A program made the position numbers and the translations under genes. A DNA stretch of 64,000 bases from Bacillota bacterium (GTDB lineage: Bacteria; Bacillota; Clostridia; Monoglobales; Firm-18): positions 83,045 to 147,044 of the forward strand of contig JALOAJ010000001.1 of NCBI GenBank assembly GCA_023228885.1, given 5' to 3'. Positions within the stretch are counted from its first letter, which is position 1; the number at the start of each line of letters is the position of its first letter. Below the pieces are notes generated by a model. That model did no database searches. It saw only the letters and a list, made by a program, of their open reading frames with translations, and was not told where the DNA came from. Positions 8,164-18,502 of this stretch are shown one piece after another.

Positions 8164-10811
8164 AAAAGATAATTAGTTGCTTTATTTTAATATTCGCATT
8201 TAACACAATTATGGTTTTCGCTTCATTTACTGATTTAGAAGGCGAAATCGGCGATAAAGCCCGGCTTCTCAATAGTTTGGGTATAATGAGTGGATACATA
8301 GACGGCTCATTTAAGCCCGCAAATGCAATAACCCGCGCTGAATTTGTTGTAAGCGTAATTCGAATGCTTGGGATTGATGACCCAAAAGGCGCTGACAAGC
8401 CGTATTTTAGTGATGTTGACAATGAGCATTGGGCATTTTCGAGTATACAGCTTGCGGCTGAAATGGGGATAGTGTCAGGTGTGTCGGGCGGTATTTTTGA
8501 ACCCGAGGAATCGGTTATATTAAGCCATGCAATAAAAATGATAATTTATGCAAGCGGATATAACAATGTTTATCCCGAAGAATCAAGCCATTTTCAAGCA
8601 GCGCATCAAATGGGCGTTTTAAATAAAATAAGCTTAAAATCAGACGAAGCCATTAGCCGAGAAAATGCTGCTATAATGCTATATAATGCGCTTGCCGCAC
8701 CTGCGATTGAGCTTATCAGCATCGGCGAAGGCAATAAATATGGCGTTGACCGCAATTATACGCAGCTAAATAAAAACTTTGATATATATGAACTCAAAGG
8801 CATTGTTGAAATGGTCGGCGGCGTTTCGATTTACGGTAGGGGAAGCTTAAACGAAGGCATTGCAGTTATTAACGGTCAGGAGGTTTACACCGGGGGGCTT
8901 GATATAAATAAGCTTGTGGGGTATTATGTTAATGCCTTTGTTCAGAAAAAGGAAACTGACGAACTTGGCGTTATAAAATATATTGCTGAAAATAGCCGAA
9001 TGAACAATACATTGATAATCAACTGGGGCGAATTAACAAATTACAGCCCGGAAAATCAAACCATAAGCTATTTCTCTGATGAGGGTTTGAAAAATAATAC
9101 GGCAAGGTTGGCTGAAAATGCCTCAATGATGTATAATGGCCGTTTTGTGCCGTTTGATTTTAAGCTTATGAATTCCGCCATGGCAAGTTTAAGGCTTATT
9201 GATAACAACAACGATGGTCTTTTTGAGGTTGTATTTGTTAGTGATTATCAAGTGCTTTTTGTGGGCTCTGTTTCAGAAAAGGATAGAATAGTTTACGATA
9301 AGTATGATGAAACTCTTAAGTTGACATTAGATGAGGGCTCAAAAGACTTATATTCCATAACAAAGGACGGGCAGGCGGCATCGTTTGACGATATTGAAGA
9401 ACATGATATATTACTTGTGACAATTTCAAATGACGAAGGCGCTAAGCGGAATATAGGCGTCAAGATTTTCAACAAGCAGGTTTCGGGTAAAATATCCGAA
9501 ATAAGCAGTGACAGCCTTGTGATTGACAATAACCGATATATGCTAACCCCGTATTATAAAGAAAAGCTTGATGATAATGCGATAAGAAAAGCCAATGTTT
9601 CAGATTTTGTTACAGCATATTTAGACGATAACAACCAACTTTTTACATTGGTAATTTCAGAAGATGGAGAACTAAAAACCGGCGTTTTGTTGCAAGCGGC
9701 AAAATCTATGGGGTTAGAGGGCGTATTAACTTTAAAAATTATGGATGCTTCAGGTGGGTGGAACATCTTCAAATGCGAAAAAAGGCTTGTTTCCAATTTC
9801 AAACAAGAAAATATAGATTTGATTCTAACAGAACTAAATGACATTGATGACGGAAAAATGACGCCGCGCCTTGTACAGTATAGATTAAACGAAAAAGGCA
9901 ACGTTTATGAACTGCGGATTGCAGAAGCGGTTAGCGATGATGCAGAGTTAATAACGCAAGATGTTTTTAGAAAGTCGTCAGGAATAGAAAAAAGACTTTA
10001 TAAGGGCAGTAATTTTGGTTTTTTGCATTCAAATTTGTCAACATCGCTAATAGAGTTTTTTATCGATAACGAAACAACAATCTTTCAATTTCCAAGCCTT
10101 GACAAAGCAATATATGAAAGCGATAATGAATATTATAAAAATATTTACGATCAGGATAATTACAGCACAGCCGATTTGAAAAGTTTTGCAGGGAATACCG
10201 CCTATTATGTACAGCCCTATAATATGAGCAATGAAAGGTATACTCCTTTGCTAATTTATTTCAGCGAGGCTCCAGGCTCTTTTGATGTTGACGAAAATCA
10301 AAGCTATAAAATCATTAGCTCTGTGGTCACAATGGCAACGGACGAAGGGAATGTCAATGGCGTGTATTATTATGAAGGGGGCGTTAAAGTAAAAACGGCA
10401 AAACCCTTCAAAGAAGGGCTGCCGTTGGTCGATAGTGAAAATAAACCGCTTGAAAAAGGTGATATAATACAGGTGCATATCAACCTAAAAGGAGAAATAG
10501 ACGGTGTTAAGCATATAGCATCTCTAAATTCCGAACATTCGTTGATTAATATGGACGCCACTTATGCACAGCATGTAATCGGTCGGGTTAAATCAAAGGA
10601 GGGCAATTATATCCTTGTTGAATATGGAACGGATAACGGGGCTGACAAGTTGTTTGCCTGCGTAGCCTCTAAGCCGACAACCGTTTATAAATACAGCAAA
10701 GACAATGACACGCTGATACAATATACAACTGCTGATTTACATGCGGGAATGGAAGTGGTAATCAGGCTTTATAACTCTGTAATTTATGAAATAATTATAG
10801 TTGAAAAATGA
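8160..10811 (+). CDS. SLH-domain cell-surface protein
   Basis: 883 residues, TTG start overlapping the upstream stop (8160-8163) with GGGGAGG just before it. A signal peptide (MKKIISCFILIFAFN) is followed directly by SLH repeats: FTDLEGEIGDKARLLNSLG.. (~22-75), YFSDVDNEHWAFSSIQLAAE.. (~80-135) and a degenerate third copy to ~180. The remaining ~700 residues are beta-rich and low in cysteine, with no family I recognise; repeated S/D-N-D turns (DNNNDGLFEVVFVSDYQVL) recall stalk-like surface proteins. With SLH at the N-terminus it has the reverse orientation of its neighbour at 5962. The role is probably to anchor or present the enzymes of this operon. Confidence 0.75.
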   Translation: MKKIISCFILIFAFNTIMVFASFTDLEGEIGDKARLLNSLGIMSGYIDGSFKPANAITRAEFVVSVIRMLGIDDPKGADKPYFSDVDNEHWAFSSIQLAAEMGIVSGVSGGIFEPEESVILSHAIKMIIYASGYNNVYPEESSHFQAAHQMGVLNKISLKSDEAISRENAAIMLYNALAAPAIELISIGEGNKYGVDRNYTQLNKNFDIYELKGIVEMVGGVSIYGRGSLNEGIAVINGQEVYTGGLDINKLVGYYVNAFVQKKETDELGVIKYIAENSRMNNTLIINWGELTNYSPENQTISYFSDEGLKNNTARLAENASMMYNGRFVPFDFKLMNSAMASLRLIDNNNDGLFEVVFVSDYQVLFVGSVSEKDRIVYDKYDETLKLTLDEGSKDLYSITKDGQAASFDDIEEHDILLVTISNDEGAKRNIGVKIFNKQVSGKISEISSDSLVIDNNRYMLTPYYKEKLDDNAIRKANVSDFVTAYLDDNNQLFTLVISEDGELKTGVLLQAAKSMGLEGVLTLKIMDASGGWNIFKCEKRLVSNFKQENIDLILTELNDIDDGKMTPRLVQYRLNEKGNVYELRIAEAVSDDAELITQDVFRKSSGIEKRLYKGSNFGFLHSNLSTSLIEFFIDNETTIFQFPSLDKAIYESDNEYYKNIYDQDNYSTADLKSFAGNTAYYVQPYNMSNERYTPLLIYFSEAPGSFDVDENQSYKIISSVVTMATDEGNVNGVYYYEGGVKVKTAKPFKEGLPLVDSENKPLEKGDIIQVHINLKGEIDGVKHIASLNSEHSLINMDATYAQHVIGRVKSKEGNYILVEYGTDNGADKLFACVASKPTTVYKYSKDNDTLIQYTTADLHAGMEVVIRLYNSVIYEIIIVEK

Positions 10812-13800
10812 TATATGAAAGGGTTTGTGAAAATATGCGAAACATACAGCTTTCAGTATTTTTGGCTGTAATATTCTTTTTTATTGGTTTTGAATGTTTG
10901 GCAGTAAACGCTGCAAAATTTGAATTTACTGTTGATAGATATGTTAGTGAAGGAAATTATTCCATCGAGTACTCAGACGATAATGTCAGCCAGGAATCGA
11001 TGATTTCACAAAGGATACCCGTTTTTGCCAATGGTCAGTATGAAATTAGCGCAGATGTTTTCACTACATTTGGCGCTTCCAGTATAACCATCAGAGAGTT
11101 AACAGGCGAAAATGTCTTAATTAAACCAACCGAATTTACATTCCCGCAGTCTGAAGATTGGGTTAATTTTAAAATAACTTTGGGAAAAGATGATTTCACG
11201 CTTAGCAATAATGTTGCATGGGTTGAAATTTATATTTCTGCATCTTCAAACCCGCGGAGCGCCAATACCGGGAAAGCATATTTTGATAATGTATCGTTTA
11301 AAGATTTATCAGATGGCGCAGAGCTTTTAAAAAACGGAGGGTTTGAGGATGGGCTGAGCGGTTGGAAAATCTATGGTGATACATTTGCCGGCATCAGCCT
11401 GAAAATCTATCGAAAAAAAGAAAACAACCATAATAGTGTGATTAGCGCCAATGATGCCGCTAAACAGGTTATTGAAAACACGGGGGGCATATTTTGTTTC
11501 TCGCAGGAGTTTTCCGTTTGGCCGCAGCAAAGCATCAAAGAGGTTATGTCTAAATTAAAATTTTCTATCGGTTTAGCTACTATCACTTTAGACTATTCAA
11601 ATGACAGCATGACCTTGCACGAGGGCGATACCTTGGTAAAAGAAGCGCCGACTAAATTAACAAGAAAGGTTAGATACCTTTTAAAAGTTACACAAGATGG
11701 CGGCGATATAAAAGTTGCTTTGTTTGAAGCCGGCAATGAATTTTGCCCTGTGAGCATAATATGCGCCGATAAAACCTTCGAGCTAAGCGGGGATATTTCC
11801 TTTTTTGTTGAAAACCTCGGCTTAAACACTATTGAAGCAGAGCTGTTTGAGCCGGAAATTAATTATATATCACCGGTAATCTCCAGCCTTGATGAAGGCA
11901 ATATAGGAGATGAATATCTGCAATTAGCATCAACCTTCGGCGCAAATATTTATTATATGTTAGACGGCGCAAACCCCAAAACCTCGGGAGTTCTTTATAC
12001 CGGACCTTTTAAGCTGACGGAAGGTGATTACAAGGTGCGCGCCATTGCAGCTTTAAATGGCGAGTTTGGGCAAGAAAAAGAATATAATTATTCTGTTATA
12101 AAAGTTATGGAGAGGTTTTCTTCCCAAACAAGCAGCAGCTTGGAATTTAGTGATGAAAACGCCTTTGCCATTGACAAGGGCATGCTAAATATTAGGTCGC
12201 AAGCGGGAACAGGCTTTGTTGCAATGTATAAAAAACATTCATTTGAAAATTTTTATGCCAAAGTTGATGTGGTATTTGACCAAAATAAAAAAGATGTTTT
12301 TGAGCTTGTTTTTGGCTACGAAGATGAGAATAACTTTTACTCGGTGAAGGTTGACAGGCAAAGGGATACTTTTGAAATATGCAAGAATAATTCGGTTCTT
12401 GATGCAATTTCGGCGATAAGCTTAAAAGAAAATTTAAAGTATACAATTGAGGTAGAATGTAAAGATGGGCTGGCAGAGGCTAATCTTAGGAGCCAAGAAG
12501 GTGAAATTTTAAAGGGTGCAATTGCGCTTTACTCCGGTCATGGTTTTATTGGGTTTGCTGTTTCAAGCCAAAGCAGGCAAATGGGAATTTTACAGGTTGA
12601 CAATTTTGAAATAAACACAAAAAAAGTTCCCGAGCCTAAGAAAATAGTTGCATATCAAAACCCGGATGGCATCTATTTGGATTTGGTGGGCGTGACGCTT
12701 TTCAGCCCCAATCCAAACTATAAAGTAAGGTACACCTTGGACGGTTCCACTCCAAATTTGGAAAGCAAAACTTTTGACGGTACAATACCGCTTACCCCTT
12801 CCGATAACGGCAAAATTCGGGTAACCGCTCAACCTGAACAAGAGGGCGTTTTGGTGGGCAATCCTATTGTTTTTGATTACTTGGTGCGCAGCGACAAAGA
12901 GACGGATAAAGGCAGCATTGTCGCAGATTATATGGTTCCTTTCGCTCTGTTCCAAAATTACGAGCTGTTTTATCCTGATGCTCCGCTGTTTAGGTCGCTA
13001 TCCGATGTTGATAGTTTGGCGGATATTGACACAGTTAGATATGAGGATATGAAAACGCGTATGCTTGCAAGCATTCAAGCCGGGCTGAAGGGTTGGGGCT
13101 TTTATCTTCCAGTCAGCAAGGCAAGTTTTTTTGATTATTTGGACGACCAATTGAAATTAGTAACCGAAATAGCGCAAGATGTGTATGAAGAAACCGGTGT
13201 GCATTTTATGGTGATGCCGCAGCTAAATGTCATTGAAGACTGGAATCCAACCGAAAAGCTGCTAACCGAATGTATGAAAAAGCTGTTGATTGAATACGGT
13301 GATTCGCCATATGTTACACATATAAACGGTATTCCTGCCTTTACCACATTTACCGGGGATGTACTTAGCCCTTCTCAATGGGCGGCGGTAAGAGAGAATA
13401 TAGAAAACGACCCGGACATACCGGAAAGAAATAAAAAGTTTATATTGTTTATAGATTTTCGCAGAATTAAAAGAACGCAAGTTTATACGGATTTAGTATA
13501 TAAAAGATACATGGATGTTTGCGATGGGGGCTATTTGTACAGCAATCGACTGGATGCGGAAAATTCTTTGCTTGACCAAATGTTGGAGGGCGTTGAATCA
13601 CGGCAAGAAAAAAAGTATATCAGAGGCTCGGTCGAATATATGTATTGGCGTCCGGAGATTGGGAACGCATCAAACCCGCAGGGTACAAGCGAAATCAGAA
13701 ATATGCTCAAAGGCATGATGGAGCGGGGCGTGTCCCTCATTCATCTATGCACTTGGAATGATTACTCGGAAACTGCAGTAGAGCCGTCTAAAAACAAATC

Positions 13801-15718
13801 GTATGTTTTGGCTGATATACTCAATTATTTTTCAAAATGGATGGAAAATGGTGAGGAGCCGACTTGGCAGGAAGATGGAATTTATTTTTCGCAGCCGATT
13901 GAAGTTATGGTTGGCGAACATTTGCTGCTGGAAGTATTGGGGTTTAAAAGGACAACAAAGGAAAAATTCGTAAAGCTGGAATTGGAAAACAATAAAGGAG
14001 AAATTGTTTACACCTCGAAAATTGAAACGGTTTATAATGATAGATTAACTGATATTGCTTTGAAAGTTCCAACGGATAATTTATACGGTTCGCTTTGGCT
14101 AAGACCAATTCTTTCAATCGGCGATACTGAAGGTAATTTAAGTGAAAAAAGGTATGGCGATTTCATTAGCATTAACAGGGTTACCCGTGCAAACCACATT
14201 GTTATTCACAGAAATATTAAAGAAATGCTATCAGAAGGTGAGATTATTGATATTAAGCCGTTGCTGGAAGGCAATGATGCAAATGCGACAAGCTTTGGAA
14301 GCTTTTCGAAATCGGCTGTTGAAAGCTTAGGGGTAAAGGTTTCAAATATTGAGCAAATAAAAGATGTTAAAATTTATCGCGGTTCAAATGTAATGGGTGA
14401 TATTGATGTTCAAAAGCGTCATTACCGGGTTTATAGTCATATAAATGAAAAAGAGGAAGCGCCGGAAGGCAAACAGCGGAGGACAATAAAGATAATGTGG
14501 CAGGGCGCGGCTGAAAACCAGGACAACTGGGGCGGCAAGCTTTTATTTGAGGGGGATGTAAAAATAAATGGCTCCCTTGATTATTTGGCAAACAAAGCTT
14601 TTGAAATAAAAGAGGTTGACGGGAAGCCGATGCCTAAGTGGACATCCCAAACCCCCATGCGCAAAGCATCGTCTGCAAATAAAGGTGTTAACGGGATTAT
14701 AATAGACATTACTTATAATCCGAAAGACAAAATCACTTTAGATTTTGAAAGCCCTGCGTTAAAGGATATAACTTTCACCTTAAATGAGTTGGAAAGCGAT
14801 GGCATATATATTGCTCAGTTATCGGATAACAGCGGTTTTACCAGTATATGTTTAACGGATTATGACGTTTCAAAGCAGCCTATGACCGCCATGGATGAAA
14901 GTTTTGTCGATTTTACATACAATGTAGAGTATTATGATGATAACCCCATGTCCTTTTATTATGCCGAGGTTCAAACGGCGGATAATCGTTTTCTCAAATC
15001 AACGCCGATTTATATACAAAACAGCGAAGATGTTTCGCTAATCGATAGCGTGGTGTGGTCGGACGACAAAAAGGATTCGGCGCCTATAAAAATGTTGAAT
15101 ATTGAAAAATATTCGGGGATATTTTATTTTGAGGATGAGGCAGGGCAAAGCAGCGCAAGGTTTAAGGACTTTAGCGGTGCAGATAACACAATGAGCGGCG
15201 GCGGCAATATAATTAACAGGTCGTTTAGGGGATATGCGGATTCTTCGCCGGTGAGAGAGGGAAAAGGCATCAGCTTTAACGGAGAAGGGCAATTTGCTGT
15301 TTTTACAGACAGTATGGTTCCCATAGGCGCCAGCACCATTGAGTTTGACCTAAAAGTAAACAGCTTTACAAAAAATCAAAACTTGCTTTCCATTATTAAC
15401 GGGGCGTATATTTTAAATATAATGCCCGGTGCAACTTTAAGGTTTACAAGGGCGTTTGCGTATGAGCACGGAAATATGCTAAGGAACACGGCTAACTCCA
15501 CAAAAAAGCTGGAGAAGGGGAAATGGTATAAAATAGCTATAACAAATGACTGCAAAGTAGCGACCGTTTATGTAGACGACGAGCCGTGGTGTCAAATTGA
15601 CAGCCCCGGACGCGCGCGAAACGGAGTGATGGTTCTTAGTAATTCGCCCGGCATTGCGACAAATGCATTTGACGGAAGCATTGATAACCTGAAAATTAGT
15701 GCGGTGCCATATCGATAG
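10808..15718 (+). CDS. Large secreted GH71-like glycoside hydrolase (alpha-1,3-glucanase-like), copy 1
   Basis: 1636 residues from the ATG at 10808 (overlapping the upstream stop); the in-frame ATG at 10835 gives a cleaner signal peptide (MRNIQLSVFLAVIFFFIG) and may be the true start. Order of parts: carbohydrate-binding jelly-roll (~35-185), a second concanavalin-like region, a chitobiase C-terminal/Fn3-associated strand set (YYMLDGANPKTSG), a laminin-G-like domain (~435-600), a second YTLDGSTPN unit (~640), the catalytic domain (~695-1020), an unassigned beta region, and a C-terminal LamG domain (~1435-1636). The GH71-like core shows AFTTFTGDVLSPSQW and TWNDYSET (Trp983), like the WNDYGES motif of fungal mutanases. 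Substrate is inferred. Confidence 0.7.
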   Translation: MIYERVCENMRNIQLSVFLAVIFFFIGFECLAVNAAKFEFTVDRYVSEGNYSIEYSDDNVSQESMISQRIPVFANGQYEISADVFTTFGASSITIRELTGENVLIKPTEFTFPQSEDWVNFKITLGKDDFTLSNNVAWVEIYISASSNPRSANTGKAYFDNVSFKDLSDGAELLKNGGFEDGLSGWKIYGDTFAGISLKIYRKKENNHNSVISANDAAKQVIENTGGIFCFSQEFSVWPQQSIKEVMSKLKFSIGLATITLDYSNDSMTLHEGDTLVKEAPTKLTRKVRYLLKVTQDGGDIKVALFEAGNEFCPVSIICADKTFELSGDISFFVENLGLNTIEAELFEPEINYISPVISSLDEGNIGDEYLQLASTFGANIYYMLDGANPKTSGVLYTGPFKLTEGDYKVRAIAALNGEFGQEKEYNYSVIKVMERFSSQTSSSLEFSDENAFAIDKGMLNIRSQAGTGFVAMYKKHSFENFYAKVDVVFDQNKKDVFELVFGYEDENNFYSVKVDRQRDTFEICKNNSVLDAISAISLKENLKYTIEVECKDGLAEANLRSQEGEILKGAIALYSGHGFIGFAVSSQSRQMGILQVDNFEINTKKVPEPKKIVAYQNPDGIYLDLVGVTLFSPNPNYKVRYTLDGSTPNLESKTFDGTIPLTPSDNGKIRVTAQPEQEGVLVGNPIVFDYLVRSDKETDKGSIVADYMVPFALFQNYELFYPDAPLFRSLSDVDSLADIDTVRYEDMKTRMLASIQAGLKGWGFYLPVSKASFFDYLDDQLKLVTEIAQDVYEETGVHFMVMPQLNVIEDWNPTEKLLTECMKKLLIEYGDSPYVTHINGIPAFTTFTGDVLSPSQWAAVRENIENDPDIPERNKKFILFIDFRRIKRTQVYTDLVYKRYMDVCDGGYLYSNRLDAENSLLDQMLEGVESRQEKKYIRGSVEYMYWRPEIGNASNPQGTSEIRNMLKGMMERGVSLIHLCTWNDYSETAVEPSKNKSYVLADILNYFSKWMENGEEPTWQEDGIYFSQPIEVMVGEHLLLEVLGFKRTTKEKFVKLELENNKGEIVYTSKIETVYNDRLTDIALKVPTDNLYGSLWLRPILSIGDTEGNLSEKRYGDFISINRVTRANHIVIHRNIKEMLSEGEIIDIKPLLEGNDANATSFGSFSKSAVESLGVKVSNIEQIKDVKIYRGSNVMGDIDVQKRHYRVYSHINEKEEAPEGKQRRTIKIMWQGAAENQDNWGGKLLFEGDVKINGSLDYLANKAFEIKEVDGKPMPKWTSQTPMRKASSANKGVNGIIIDITYNPKDKITLDFESPALKDITFTLNELESDGIYIAQLSDNSGFTSICLTDYDVSKQPMTAMDESFVDFTYNVEYYDDNPMSFYYAEVQTADNRFLKSTPIYIQNSEDVSLIDSVVWSDDKKDSAPIKMLNIEKYSGIFYFEDEAGQSSARFKDFSGADNTMSGGGNIINRSFRGYADSSPVREGKGISFNGEGQFAVFTDSMVPIGASTIEFDLKVNSFTKNQNLLSIINGAYILNIMPGATLRFTRAFAYEHGNMLRNTANSTKKLEKGKWYKIAITNDCKVATVYVDDEPWCQIDSPGRARNGVMVLSNSPGIATNAFDGSIDNLKISAVPYR

Positions 15719-15729
15719 GGGGAAAAAGC

Positions 15730-18438
15730 GTGAAAGAAATAACAGTAGGCGTAGATAAGAAAAATGGTCTGTTCTTTATTAACGAAAACAAAAAATGTCT
15801 TGATGACAGCGCCTTTATAAAGTTTTATGACAATATAGAATATTCAATTGGCATCAGTTTTAACAACAATTTATTAGAGGCGGACTTGTTTGCCGATAAC
15901 GAACATATAAGAGGGCTTATTGCATATATTCCGGGGGAGGTTGACATAAAAACAGTAGGCGCAAAAAGATGTAATTTTGTCAAAGAAAAATATCTGCACC
16001 GACCCAAGGTTATGGATAAAAGCCTTGTGGTTGCTAATTTTATGTCGCCGTTTTCGTTGAATGCGGATTATGATTTGTATTTTCGCGATGCTCCCTTGCT
16101 AAAACCAACCGGCGATGAGGTTGAAGACACTGAGCTCCGCATGAAAACTGCCTATGAGCATGGAGTAACAGGCTTTGAGGTTTTTATTCCGTTGCCTGCA
16201 AAGGAGCAGTATTTTAAGTCTTTGGAGCTAATTTTTAGCGCTGCAAAAAGGCTGTTTAATAAAACCGGTATAGAGTTTTACATTATACCCAGAATAAATA
16301 TAATAGACAGGTGGGAATTTTCGGCGGAATCGATAGCAGGGCTTATTATTGAGCTGCTGGATAAATACAAAGACAAGGGGCTTTTTAAAACAGCGGGCAG
16401 CTTTCTAATATCAACATTTAACGGAGATACCCTAAGCCCGAACCAATGGGAATACATACAAAATAAAATAGAGCGGCATGGGCATAGTATTTTTTTATCG
16501 TTAGACATGGGGCGCATAAAAAGGACATGGAAGGAAAACGGCGGTTTTTGCGGACCGGTCTTTAATCGTTATTTAGAGGTTTGTGACGGGACATTTTTGT
16601 TTAGTCATTCAACCGATTATAAGCATCAAAACTTTTATTCCATGTGCAAGGCTTCAGAGCAATATACGCCTAAAAAGTATGTTATGGGAACAGTTCAATA
16701 CGGGTATTGGCGCCCGGAGATTGGCTGCATTTTTTCGCCGCATGGCACAAGCATGTTTCGTGATGATTGGGAAAGAACGATACAGCAAAAAAATGCGGCA
16801 GTAAATATAACCACATGGAATGACTACTCGGAAGGCGCAATTGAACCTTCTTTCAATAAGGGGCATGTTATTTGCGAAATAAATAATTACTACTGCAACC
16901 TTATGAAGGGTAAAAAGCGCGTCAACAATGAGATTTACATATCTTATCCCGCAGAAGTTTTTGTTGGCGAAAAGCTTGAAATTGAAGTACTGTCCTTTGA
17001 TAATGACTTAGATGTTGCCCTAACTTTGGAAAGCCCCGACGGAAAAATAGTTTATGCATCCAATGCGGATAAGAGGGAAGATTCGGTTACTTTTGTTATA
17101 CCTACTATAAAATTTGATAAGTATTTGTATTTGGTTCCTAAAATTGAAATTGGCGGTGTTGTCAAGCTGTGCGATTTTATTAATATGAACAGAATAACCC
17201 ACAGCAATTACACATTTATTCACAGAAAGTTTTCGCAGCTGCCCGGGCAAAAGCTAAAAAAGGGTGAGGGAAAGCTTTATACCGGCTCATCTTATTTGGG
17301 TAATATGGACGAGCAGCAAAAGGATTACCAATATGGTAAATCCATAAGGATACTTTGGATTGGCGAATGTGAGAACTGGAACGGTCGTTTGATTTTTGGA
17401 AAAGGTGAGATTACAAACATTAAGCATTATTTTGAACAGGGTGAAAGCGTGAGGTTTGAAAATAATAAAGCCGAATGGGTTTCGCAAACTCCGTTTAAAA
17501 CGGTTCCGTATGGAAATGTTGGGGTTGATGGTTTTTATATTCAAGGTCTGTTTGATGAGGACGAAAGCAACATGTTGGAATTTGATAACGGAATTTGCGT
17601 TTCGTTTAAAATAGCGGATTTGAAAAAAGAGTTAATTGAAAAAAATATAGAAAACGGCGGGTTTATCCGCATAGAGCTTGCTGATAGAAATATTTCAGAC
17701 GATAAGGGTGTTGAAATTCCCAAAAACATAAAAAACGCTATTTCTTATTTTTATTATTATGACGGTAACCACAACAAGTCAATGCCCTGCTATCGTATAA
17801 GAAATAACAACTATGCTAAAATAAAATGTTTTGCTTATGATGAGGCTGAGGAAAAAACGAAAAAAATCGAAATCTTTCAAGAAGAAAGCATTGTGGCTGA
17901 TTTTGATTTGGAAAAAGCCGCCGGCTCATATTGCGCGGATTTAACCGGGAATAGGCAAATGTTGCTCGGAGGCGGGGCGGTAATCAACCGTTCTATATGG
18001 GGCGGGGCGGAGCGCTCGCCGAAAAACGGGCATTTTGACGGTGCGGATGATTTTATGCTTTTGTCAGACAGCGCCGTGCCGATAGGGTCTAACCGCATTG
18101 AGATTACATTAAAAGCCAAAAAGCTTGGAGCGGATATAATAGATGTATATAACGGCGCATGGAAATTATCGTTGCTTGATAACGGGGCTGTTTTGCTTAG
18201 CCGAAAAATCGGTATGCTAAAAAATATTAAAACTTACGAAATCCTTACAAAGCCAATTATTAAAGAGGATGTTGAATACAATATCACATTTTCAACCGAT
18301 TGTGAAATGGTGAGGCTTTGGGTCAATGACGCCCTTGTAGGAGAAACACCGTGCAAAGGGGTTGCAAGGAATGGGCACACAATATTGGGGAAAAACTTTT
18401 GCGGACAGATAAAAAGGTTGAAAATTTCTATCCAATGA
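15730..18438 (+). CDS. GH71-like glycoside hydrolase, copy 2, without signal peptide
   Basis: 902 residues, GTG start with GGGGGAAAAA 4-9 bp before it, 11 bp after the previous gene. The protein begins in what looks like the second half of the jelly-roll that precedes the catalytic domain in the other copies; no signal peptide or membrane segment is visible. Catalytic region ~95-400: LVVANFMSPFSLN, LISTFNGDTLSPNQWEY, YWRPEIGCIFSPHGTS and TWNDYSEGAIEPS (Trp363). The C-terminal ~185 residues are LamG-like (GGGAVINRSIWGGAERSP...). It is a clear paralogue of the proteins at 10808 and 20789/22563. Lack of an export signal suggests cytoplasmic trimming of imported oligosaccharides, or loss of its 5' part. 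Confidence 0.7.
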   Translation: MKEITVGVDKKNGLFFINENKKCLDDSAFIKFYDNIEYSIGISFNNNLLEADLFADNEHIRGLIAYIPGEVDIKTVGAKRCNFVKEKYLHRPKVMDKSLVVANFMSPFSLNADYDLYFRDAPLLKPTGDEVEDTELRMKTAYEHGVTGFEVFIPLPAKEQYFKSLELIFSAAKRLFNKTGIEFYIIPRINIIDRWEFSAESIAGLIIELLDKYKDKGLFKTAGSFLISTFNGDTLSPNQWEYIQNKIERHGHSIFLSLDMGRIKRTWKENGGFCGPVFNRYLEVCDGTFLFSHSTDYKHQNFYSMCKASEQYTPKKYVMGTVQYGYWRPEIGCIFSPHGTSMFRDDWERTIQQKNAAVNITTWNDYSEGAIEPSFNKGHVICEINNYYCNLMKGKKRVNNEIYISYPAEVFVGEKLEIEVLSFDNDLDVALTLESPDGKIVYASNADKREDSVTFVIPTIKFDKYLYLVPKIEIGGVVKLCDFINMNRITHSNYTFIHRKFSQLPGQKLKKGEGKLYTGSSYLGNMDEQQKDYQYGKSIRILWIGECENWNGRLIFGKGEITNIKHYFEQGESVRFENNKAEWVSQTPFKTVPYGNVGVDGFYIQGLFDEDESNMLEFDNGICVSFKIADLKKELIEKNIENGGFIRIELADRNISDDKGVEIPKNIKNAISYFYYYDGNHNKSMPCYRIRNNNYAKIKCFAYDEAEEKTKKIEIFQEESIVADFDLEKAAGSYCADLTGNRQMLLGGGAVINRSIWGGAERSPKNGHFDGADDFMLLSDSAVPIGSNRIEITLKAKKLGADIIDVYNGAWKLSLLDNGAVLLSRKIGMLKNIKTYEILTKPIIKEDVEYNITFSTDCEMVRLWVNDALVGETPCKGVARNGHTILGKNFCGQIKRLKISIQ

Positions 18439-18502
18439 TGTTGCATTAGTTCGCCGGATATCGTTAAAGTTTGTTTTGATGAACAAGATTGGAGTTTTGT
18501 GT

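Noticed and set aside
12590..12955. 121-codon minus-strand frame in GH71-like copy 1
   Set aside because: Antisense to a continuous multidomain gene, with no start signal.
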